From: JBQCEE01 sp051960575
GTDB taxonomy: Bacteria > Actinomycetota > Actinomycetes > Mycobacteriales > Jatrophihabitantaceae
Assembly (NCBI RefSeq): GCF_051960575.1
Contig: NZ_JBQCEE010000239.1
Coordinates: 1-30,929 of the forward strand
Length of the DNA stretch: 30,929 nucleotides
Direction of reading: 5' to 3'
Numbering within the stretch: the first letter of the stretch is position 1; every line of letters begins with the position of its first letter. Below, piece after piece: positions 1 to 4,633 of the stretch. The notes under the pieces were generated by a model. That model did no database searches. It worked only from the letters and a program-made list of their open reading frames with translations, and was not told where the DNA came from. The translations under genes were made by a program, and so were the position numbers.

Positions 1-516
1 GCGCGAGGCGCACCCCCCCGAGGACCGGGGGGTGGGGGCGCCCCGGGGCGGGGCGCCCACCGGCGCCCCCGTCCGGAAGTCGTCGACATGGAGCAGGTAG
101 CGCCCGATGGTCGTGACGCCGCGTCCCTGCAGCACGGTCGGGACGCCGGGCAGCTCGCTGCGGCGGCTGACGCACACGGCGTACTCGGCGCCCGCCGCCA
201 GACGCGGTGTGACTCCCGCGGCGGTACACGGCGCCGACGGCGGCACGAAGCGGAGATCGGCGTCGTCGCCGAAGCCCTGGTCGGTGAGCGCCAGCCGCAC
301 GGCCGCCCGCACGCGGGCGGCGGCGTCGGCGGGCGACGAGCCGGTGGCGAACGCGCGGCCGGCCTCGCGTGCGGCCTGCGTGACAGCCAACTGGCTGCGC
401 TGCACCGTCGCCACGGCGACGATCACGTAGATCAGCGGCACCATGACGATCACGGCGACGAAGACGAACTCGAGGATGGCGTTGCCGTCGTCGTCGCCGC
501 GCGGACGCCGCCTCAC
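1..516 (-). CDS. TadE/TadF-like pilus assembly protein (3' partial)
   Basis: Probable minor pseudopilin of a Tad/Flp tight-adherence pilus, anchored in the membrane by one N-terminal helix. The GTG start at 514-516 overlaps the stop of the upstream TadE gene (GTGA), so translation is coupled. The N-terminus is a short basic and acidic stretch, then GNAILEFVFVAVIVMVPLIY, the glycine plus Glu plus hydrophobic helix pattern of TadE-type proteins. An AAREAGRAFA segment follows, also typical of the family. I see no in-frame stop down to position 1, so at least 172 residues are present and the gene leaves the window. The last visible residues are Pro/Gly/Ala-rich. Role is inferred from family resemblance and neighbours. 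Confidence 0.75.
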   Translation of the reverse strand, partial: MRRRPRGDDDGNAILEFVFVAVIVMVPLIYVIVAVATVQRSQLAVTQAAREAGRAFATGSSPADAAARVRAAVRLALTDQGFGDDADLRFVPPSAPCTAAGVTPRLAAGAEYAVCVSRRSELPGVPTVLQGRGVTTIGRYLLHVDDFRTGAPVGAPPRGAPTPRSSGGCASR

Positions 517-926
517 GGCCCGGTCTCCTTCAGCACCGTCGATGTGGTGTCCACCCGCAACGGCACGCCGAGCGGCAGGAACAGCAACCGGATCTCGCCG
601 CTGCACCGCACCCTCGTCACCGGCAACCCACTGCCGCCGTCGGTGCCGACCGCGCCGCGGCAGCGGATCGCCCCGGCGTCGTTGGCGTCCAGGCCGTCCG
701 ACACCAGCCGCTGGGCGCGCACCGCGCCGGCGTCGGCGCTGACCCCTCGGGCCGCGGCGTACCGCGCCGCATCGGCCGTCGCCGACGCGACCACCGTGCG
801 CGCGTAGAAGTAGACGGCCACCTGCAGCACGGCCATGAGCAGCAGCACGAGCAGCACCGCGACCATGGCGAAGTCGACGACGGCCGCGCCCGCGTCGTCG
901 CCGCGTGCCGCGACGCGTCGGCGCAC
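513..926 (-). CDS. TadE-like pilus protein
   Basis: A 137-residue TadE-family protein: a short Arg-rich N-terminus, then GAAVVDFAMVAVLLVLLLMA, a single membrane helix with the acidic residue near its start that marks TadE/TadF pseudopilins. ATADAARYAAARG follows, the common Ala-rich post-helix segment. The C-terminal domain has two Cys (in IRCRGAV and VRCSGEI) that could pair outside the membrane. GTG start at 924-926, three bases after the stop of the preceding mini-gene. It overlaps the next gene by GTGA. It would act in assembly of the Tad pilus at the cell envelope. The rest of the tad locus (ATPase, TadB/C) is not in the window. Confidence 0.8.
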   Translation of the reverse strand: MRRRVAARGDDAGAAVVDFAMVAVLLVLLLMAVLQVAVYFYARTVVASATADAARYAAARGVSADAGAVRAQRLVSDGLDANDAGAIRCRGAVGTDGGSGLPVTRVRCSGEIRLLFLPLGVPLRVDTTSTVLKETGP

Positions 927-929
927 CGT

Positions 930-1028
930 CTACTTCGCGCCGGTGACGCTGTCGAGGGCGTTGGTGATCGCATCCTTGATGGGGTTCTCGAAGGCGCTGA
1001 GGATCGCCACCACGAGGATCGCCGTCAT
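930..1028 (-). CDS. Hydrophobic 32-residue peptide of the tad cluster
   Basis: A short frame on the same strand as the TadE genes, ending three bases before the TadE start. The product begins MTAILVVAILSAFENPIKDA and ends in SVTGAK: one short hydrophobic helix followed by an amphipathic segment. It resembles a miniature Flp-type pilin or a membrane peptide of the pilus locus, but it is shorter than usual Flp pilins (about 50-70 residues) and lacks their clear Gly-Glu-Tyr processing motif. The ATG start at 1026-1028 has no strong ribosome-binding site. Tight spacing in the operon is the main support. Function unknown. Confidence 0.45.
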   Translation of the reverse strand: MTAILVVAILSAFENPIKDAITNALDSVTGAK

Positions 1029-1096
1029 GACCGTGACGCGTACCTGATGCCCCCACCGGCCCGGGCGGGCCCGACGGCAGCAGGAAGGCACGCCCA

Positions 1097-1471
1097 ATGA
1101 ACCGCACCACCGACCCCGTCAAGCTCGTCCTCGCAGGATGCGTCGCCGCGGCTGGCATCCTCGCCGTCCCACTCCTCGCCCACCACGACACCACCGCCGC
1201 ACCCGCACCGTCCCCGGCCAGCCACATCGCCTACGACCGGCACACCGGCATGCTCACCGGCCTCGACACCGCCGGCACCACCGTCGAGTACCGCCTCGCC
1301 GACGGACCCGCCGTCATCGCGAGCGAGCACCAGCCCGGCGGGTTCGTCGCCGGCTTCGACACCCCGCCGGCCTGCGGCACCGTCACCTGGCAGGTCGCGA
1401 CCCGCGCCGGCGTCCTCGTCGCCGCCGGCAGCGTCGACCTCGGCGTCTGCCCCGGCACCGCCCCCGTCTAA
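1097..1471 (+). CDS. Small exported or membrane-anchored hypothetical protein
   Basis: A 124-residue protein with an N-terminal export signal: a Lys at residue 9, then VLAGCVAAAGILAVPLLA. A lipobox-like LAGC occurs at residues 12-15, but the hydrophobic stretch before it is too short for a confident lipoprotein call; a Sec signal or anchor is more likely. The mature part is Thr/Asp/Gly-rich, with two Cys (in PPACGTV and LGVCPGT) that could form a disulfide. AGGAAGG at about 1081-1087 lies upstream of the ATG. Almost every codon ends in G or C, supporting coding. It is transcribed away from the tad genes. No family recognised. Confidence 0.6.
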   Translation: MNRTTDPVKLVLAGCVAAAGILAVPLLAHHDTTAAPAPSPASHIAYDRHTGMLTGLDTAGTTVEYRLADGPAVIASEHQPGGFVAGFDTPPACGTVTWQVATRAGVLVAAGSVDLGVCPGTAPV

Positions 1472-1519
1472 CCCCGGCGCCGCCGGAAACTGTCAGACCG
1501 TCATGCTGCACTGCGCGCC

Positions 1520-1780
1520 ATGACCGACCAGCCGACCGACATGCAGATCCTCGACCTCGCGCGCCGCTTCGAGATGGCCCAGCGGACCCGTCCCGGGGCG
1601 CGTGACCGGGCAGCGATGGACGAGCTCAGGCTGTCGTCGACCGCGTTCGCGCGGAGGCTGCTCGACATCGTGTCGGCGCCCTCGGTCGAGGTCGCCGAGG
1701 CGCACGCGCAGCTAATCGGCCGACTGCGGCGTCAGCTCGAGCGAGCGACGCAGCGGCGGTCAGCGCGCCGCGCGGCTTGA
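1520..1780 (+). CDS. DUF3263-like small helical protein
   Basis: An 86-residue protein. The segment from LDLARRFEMAQRTRPGARDR through RLSSTAFARRLLDIVSAP has the layout of actinobacterial DUF3263 proteins: a helix ending in Arg-rich residues, then a helix-turn-helix-like unit where the family usually reads LSATRYYQLLN. A basic tail (RRQLERATQRRSARRAA) follows. DUF3263 proteins are found in actinobacterial chromosomes and phages and are often taken as DNA-binding, but their role is not established. No strong Shine-Dalgarno precedes the ATG at 1520. It lies directly upstream of the RelA/SpoT gene with 42 bases between. Confidence 0.6.
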   Translation: MTDQPTDMQILDLARRFEMAQRTRPGARDRAAMDELRLSSTAFARRLLDIVSAPSVEVAEAHAQLIGRLRRQLERATQRRSARRAA

Positions 1781-1809
1781 ACAGGGCAGAAACGGTGCGA
1801 CTCGGGCTG

Positions 1810-1822
1810 TAGGTTCTGCCCC
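1810..1822 (+). promoter_or_regulatory. Possible leaderless -10 element for the RelA/SpoT gene
   Basis: TAGGTT at 1810-1815 fits the actinobacterial -10 pattern TANNNT and ends seven bases before the ATG at 1823. That spacing would put the transcription start at or next to the start codon. There is no Shine-Dalgarno in the intervening bases, consistent with a leaderless message. No convincing -35 is seen at the right distance, so this is tentative. Confidence 0.3.
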
Positions 1823-2533
1823 ATGGCGATGGTGTCGGCGCAGGTTCCGTCGGCATCGCAGGTCGACAAAGCCGGGAGCCGAATCCGCAAGGCGATCCGT
1901 GGCGAAGACATCGACCAGGAGCTGGTCGATAGATCCGTCGATGTCCTCTACGCCTGGCGCGCGGCGCACGCGCGACCGTTGGCGAGCGCGAGCATGGGCC
2001 TTCGCAGCATGGTCAACACCGCCGGATGCACCGCCGAGATCTCGCAGCGTCTGAAGCGCGTGCCTACGATCTTCGACAAGCTGATCCGTGAGCCCACACT
2101 TGCTCTGTCGCGGATGCAAGACGTGGGCGGGGTGCGGGCCGTGCTCCGCTCGGTTGCTGAGATTCAGGCAGTCGAGAAGCGGATCCGGATGCGACGACCG
2201 GTGCGCGGGTACAGCGACTACATCACCGCGCCCCGCCAGTCCGGCTACCGCGGCGTCCACATCATAGTTGAGTACGGTGGACGCAACATTGAGATCCAAC
2301 TCCGCACATACGTCATGCACGAGTGGGCGATCACGGTGGAGCGGATTGGCGCTCGTCTGGGTACGAACTTGAAGCAAGACGGACGCCACGCGATCCAGTT
2401 GCTGATGAGAGCCATCTCGGAAGCTATGGCGATCGAAGAATCGGGCGGTATCGTAGACGAAGCCATGCAAGACGAAATCGGCATGCTCCGCGAGGGCGCA
2501 GCCCCCTACCTTGCCCGACCGTGGAGAGGATGA
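1823..2533 (+). CDS. RelA/SpoT-domain nucleotide synthetase (small alarmone synthetase or toxSAS type)
   Basis: A 236-residue protein with a single RelA/SpoT synthetase domain and no HD hydrolase or regulatory domains. Visible motifs: R76-L-K-R79 and the following PTIFDKL (substrate-binding basic loop, K86), RMQDVGGVRAVL with the metal-binding Asp at 100, SGYRGVHIIV (residues 140-149, the G-loop with Tyr142), and IEIQLRT with the catalytic-type Glu at 157. Family members transfer pyrophosphate from ATP to a guanine or adenine nucleotide, or in toxSAS enzymes to the tRNA CCA end. Which applies here cannot be read from sequence. An N-terminal helical region (1-60) and an acidic C-terminal helical tail flank the domain. 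A small gene starts at its stop codon, suggesting a two-gene unit. Its codons are less GC-biased than those of neighbours, a hint of horizontal origin. Confidence 0.85.
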   Translation: MAMVSAQVPSASQVDKAGSRIRKAIRGEDIDQELVDRSVDVLYAWRAAHARPLASASMGLRSMVNTAGCTAEISQRLKRVPTIFDKLIREPTLALSRMQDVGGVRAVLRSVAEIQAVEKRIRMRRPVRGYSDYITAPRQSGYRGVHIIVEYGGRNIEIQLRTYVMHEWAITVERIGARLGTNLKQDGRHAIQLLMRAISEAMAIEESGGIVDEAMQDEIGMLREGAAPYLARPWRG

Positions 2534-2538
2534 CGCAG

Positions 2539-2790
2539 ATGTCGGCGATCAAGCACTTCCTGCTCGTCTTCAACCACGAGATCGGCAAGCTGGTGCAGCA
2601 GCAAGACTTCGGCACCCGCCTCGAGGAAGCCATCACCGAGTACTCCCGACTCGAGCGGGAGTACAAGAACAGCCCGATGATGGACATCGTCCTCGTCGGC
2701 TCGGACTCGATCGAGACCGTGCGCATCACTCACGCGAACTACTTCGACGGCAGCGCAAAGATCTCCTCGAAGTACCTCGCTGGCCTCTGA
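2539..2790 (+). CDS. Small partner protein of the RelA/SpoT gene, unknown function
   Basis: An 83-residue protein starting MSAIKHFLLVFN, then LEEAITEYSRLEREYKNSP (an amphipathic helix) and MDIVLVGSDSIETVRITHAN, ending SSKYLAGL. The layout is strand, helix, strand, a compact alpha/beta fold. I chose the ATG at 2539 because GGAGAGG (2523-2529) lies nine bases upstream; an in-frame ATG at 2530, overlapping the RelA/SpoT stop as ATGA, would add three residues. Direct linkage to a single-domain synthetase suggests it modulates or neutralises that enzyme, as antitoxins of toxSAS pairs do, but no antitoxin family is recognised. A GC-rich hairpin follows about 70 bases downstream. Confidence 0.7.
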   Translation: MSAIKHFLLVFNHEIGKLVQQQDFGTRLEEAITEYSRLEREYKNSPMMDIVLVGSDSIETVRITHANYFDGSAKISSKYLAGL

Positions 2791-2859
2791 CGGTCGGCGC
2801 GGCGCGCGGCTTGAGCTGATCAACTCGCGACAGGTTCTCATGTCCGGTAGGACCGTTGC

Positions 2860-2903
2860 GGGGCGGCCCGTCGCCTTCGCGGGGGAAGTTGATGGGCCGC
2901 CCC
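2860..2903 (+). terminator. GC-rich hairpin after the RelA/SpoT pair
   Basis: GGGGCGGCCC at 2860-2869 is perfectly complementary to GGGCCGCCCC at 2894-2903, with a 24-base loop that can form a small inner CTTC/GAAG stem. No T-run follows, as is common for actinobacterial terminators. It lies 70 bases after the partner gene and 130 before the next gene. The rest of the 2791-3032 gap shows nothing else I can identify. Confidence 0.5.
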
Positions 2904-3032
2904 ACTTTCGAGGCGAACCGCGGCTCCCGTGCGGTGGATCGAGTCAGGAGCCGCGCTCTCGCGATTCGACGGCGAGCGGTCGATCGGTTCAGGTGCTCGC
3001 CGGGGACCGGTGCGCAGTGGCAGGCTCACCGC

Positions 3033-3392
3033 ATGACCGAGACCTCTTCATCCGCGTACATCTGGACGGCTGCGGAAGTCAAGATCCGTCCCGACGGCGA
3101 CTACTCGCTCCTAGTCCCGCTAGCGACCGGGCCACTTACTCCGCGCGCACAGACCGTGCTGACCGAACGCCTACGCGAACAGTTCCGGCACCAGACCTAT
3201 GTCGAGATCGTCGACGACGGCACCGCCGTCCTCTTGATTGAGAACCAGGATATGTTCGACACGATCCCGCCTGAGTTCCGGCAGCGATTCGATGCCGCAT
3301 GGTCGGCATGCCTCGCGCAGATGCAGCGGCACGACGAGTTCATGATCGGCAACGTGCGTCCCTGGCTGACGCAGCTTCGGGCGGGCAAGTAG
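3033..3392 (+). CDS. Hypothetical protein
   Basis: A 119-residue soluble protein with no recognised family. It begins MTETSSSAYIWTAAEVKIRP, continues with a beta-rich stretch, then LTERLREQFRHQTYVEIVDD and a helical C-terminal half. The ATG at 3033 was preferred to an upstream in-frame ATG at 2856 or 2892, because the added sequence overlaps the preceding hairpin and reads as Arg/Ser-rich non-protein-like sequence. CAGGCT six bases upstream of the ATG resembles a weak leaderless -10. It is flanked on both sides by hairpins, so it is probably expressed on its own. Codon use is less GC-biased than in the phage genes. Confidence 0.6.
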   Translation: MTETSSSAYIWTAAEVKIRPDGDYSLLVPLATGPLTPRAQTVLTERLREQFRHQTYVEIVDDGTAVLLIENQDMFDTIPPEFRQRFDAAWSACLAQMQRHDEFMIGNVRPWLTQLRAGK

Positions 3393-3426
3393 GCCTTAGG
3401 TGTGAGCCGGCGGCGTCGCGCATGGC

Positions 3427-3475
3427 GCAGCCCCGCCGAGTTCCCCCAAGGCCCAAGGCTTCGCGGCGGGGCTGC
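3427..3475 (+). terminator. 12-bp stem hairpin after the hypothetical gene
   Basis: GCAGCCCCGCCG (3427-3438) pairs perfectly with CGGCGGGGCTGC (3464-3475) around a 25-base loop. It sits 35 bases after the stop of the upstream gene. There is no U-tract. It probably terminates transcription ahead of the hicAB promoter. The remainder of 3393-3580 holds nothing else recognisable. Confidence 0.55.
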
Positions 3476-3580
3476 TTGGCGTTCAGTTACTCGCTCGCGG
3501 TGGCCCTGTCGACCGATCTGGCACAGCGACGACAGGTGAAGCACTTCTAGCTGGTCACGGCGTGACGTGCACCAATTTTT

Positions 3581-3626
3581 GTCTAGCGTGCTTGACTAGA
3601 TGTGTCTAGCGCTTTAGACTATCCTC
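3581..3626 (+). promoter_or_regulatory. hicAB promoter with repeated operator-like sites
   Basis: TTGACT at 3592-3597 and TAGACT at 3615-3620 are separated by exactly 17 bases, a good sigma-70/SigA-type promoter. The -10 ends six bases before the hicA ATG at 3627 with no Shine-Dalgarno between, so transcription should begin at or within a base or two of the start codon (leaderless). GTCTAGCG occurs twice (3581-3588 and 3604-3611). The second copy is half of a palindrome, GTCTA-6-TAGAC (3604-3619), overlapping the -10; TCTAG-9-CTAGA (3582-3600) overlaps the -35. These are likely operators for HicB autorepression. Confidence 0.65.
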
Positions 3627-3830
3627 ATGGCCAGCGACGAGCGTCGGACCCGGATGATCAAGGAACTGACCAAGGCCGGATGGGTCCTGCTCCGCACCAC
3701 CGGCGGCCACGACGTGTACGTCTGCAACCACGGTCGGATCCGGATGCCCGTCCCGCGCCACACGATGCTCAGCCCGACCGTCGTCCGGAACATCCGCAAC
3801 GGGATCACCCGCTGCAACAACGGAGAGTGA
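3627..3830 (+). CDS. hicA: HicA-family toxin
   Basis: A 67-residue HicA-family mRNA interferase with a double-stranded-RNA-binding-like fold. It has KELTKAGWVLLRTTGGHDVY, where His28 in the GGH motif matches the catalytic His of HicA, then the strand MPVPRH and a C-terminal helix (LSPTVVRNIRNGI), as in the YcfA/HicA family. HicA toxins cleave mRNA independently of the ribosome and are held inactive by HicB. Length is typical for the family. The ATG follows the -10 element by only six bases, so no ribosome-binding site is used. hicB begins five bases after the stop. Confidence 0.85.
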   Translation: MASDERRTRMIKELTKAGWVLLRTTGGHDVYVCNHGRIRMPVPRHTMLSPTVVRNIRNGITRCNNGE

Positions 3831-3835
3831 GGACC

Positions 3836-4243
3836 ATGCCGACCTACACCGCACGAGTCGCCCGCGAAGGGAAGTGGTGGATCGTCCGCGTCCTCGACGT
3901 CGACTCCGCGATCACCCAGGTCCGGCGCCTCGCCGACGCCGAAGCCGCCGCACGCGACCTCATCGCCGCCGTGCTCGATCCTGCCGGCGCGTTCGACGTG
4001 GCCGTCGAGGTCGAAGCCGTCGAGGACATCCGTGTCAGCGAAGTGATCGACGCTCTCGCCTCGAGCCGTCGCGAGGCGGAGGCCGCAGCCGAGTCCTACC
4101 AGCGCAGGCTGCGCAGTGAGGCGAAGCGTCTGAACGAGAACGGCCTCACCGTCCGTGACATCGGGTTCATCCTCGGCGTCTCGTTCCAGCGCGCGCAGCA
4201 GCTGCTCGACGAGTCGGACCGCAGCCGCCGTCGGGCGTCCTAA
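3836..4243 (+). CDS. hicB: HicB-family antitoxin with HTH domain
   Basis: A 135-residue HicB-type antitoxin. Residues 1-60 form the HicB partial RNase-H-like fold: YTARVAREGKWWIVRVLDVD, then a strand-helix segment with LADAEAAARDLIAAVLD. A long helix (70-100) leads to LTVRDIGFILGVSFQRAQQL (104-123), a helix-turn-helix of the kind that binds the TA promoter. HicB blocks HicA and represses the operon. GAGTGAGG just upstream of the ATG at 3836 is a reasonable ribosome-binding site, unlike leaderless hicA, so toxin and antitoxin are initiated by different modes. A strong hairpin follows the stop directly. Confidence 0.85.
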   Translation: MPTYTARVAREGKWWIVRVLDVDSAITQVRRLADAEAAARDLIAAVLDPAGAFDVAVEVEAVEDIRVSEVIDALASSRREAEAAAESYQRRLRSEAKRLNENGLTVRDIGFILGVSFQRAQQLLDESDRSRRRAS

Positions 4244-4303
4244 CGACGAAAGGAGCCCCGCCGACCTCCCATGGGGGAAGGAGATCGGACGGGGCTCCCG
4301 TCG
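4244..4303. terminator. Bidirectional terminator between hicAB and the phage late operon
   Basis: CGACG (4244-4248) pairs with CGTCG (4299-4303) and GGAGCCCCG (4252-4260) with CGGGGCTCC (4290-4298). Inner pairing of CCGA with TCGG and CCTCCC with GGGGGAAGG extends the helix. It fills the gap between the convergent hicB (stop 4243) and the last phage gene (stop 4319), so it can end transcription from both sides. Confidence 0.75.
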
Positions 4304-4318
4304 AGGTCGTACCCGCAG

Positions 4319-4633
4319 CTACGTGCGGATGATCCATCCGACCAATTCGGGCCCGAGCACGACGGTGCTCGAGGTGCGGACCGCGCGGGCCCACACGCCG
4401 TACCTGCCGACCCGGACGACCGCGGGGACCTGTAGCCCGACCTGGGCCGGGTCGTCAGGGTTGGCGACCGGAGCGATCCAGTCCGTAGCGCCCGGGCGGC
4501 GGTCGGCCGGCAGCAGCGCGAATGTGATGGTGGCGTCGACGACCGGCTGGCCGGCGTCGTTGGTGACCGTGTAGGTGATCGGCCCGACCCACTTCGCTGT
4601 GTTGCGGTCGAGCTGCCACGTGTTGACGGTCAA
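4319..4633 (-). CDS. Small Ig-like-domain protein, last gene of the tail-fibre cluster
   Basis: A 104-residue beta-rich protein. GPITYTVTNDAGQPVVDATI followed by strands through VVRVGRYGVWARAVRTSS resembles a single bacterial Ig-like domain (the G-x-P-V-x-x-A-T-I pattern). Such domains often decorate phage tail or capsid proteins and bind weakly to cell-surface glycans. The start is read as TTG at 4631-4633, whose last bases overlap the upstream stop (TTGA), parallel to the GTGA overlaps elsewhere in the operon. It is the final gene before the convergent terminator. Confidence 0.65.
   Translation of the reverse strand: MTVNTWQLDRNTAKWVGPITYTVTNDAGQPVVDATITFALLPADRRPGATDWIAPVANPDDPAQVGLQVPAVVRVGRYGVWARAVRTSSTVVLGPELVGWIIRT

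Noticed and set aside
1138..1605. A plus-strand frame across the exported protein gene
   Set aside because: It is almost entirely Arg/His/Pro, a shifted-frame shadow; unlike the 21942-22433 gene it overlaps a better gene and does not fit an operon.
2856..3032. N-terminal extension of the 3033-3392 gene
   Set aside because: The added 59 residues overlap the stem-loop and look non-coding; the ATG at 3033 begins the protein-like part.
2840..3241. A plus-strand frame starting at the ATG at 2840
   Set aside because: It overlaps the hairpin and the better-supported gene at 3033 in another frame, and its sequence is Arg/Ser/Pro-rich.
1029..4318. Prophage attachment site or integrase near the left flank
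   Set aside because: No recombinase gene and no recognisable duplicated core are visible, so the prophage boundary cannot be placed.
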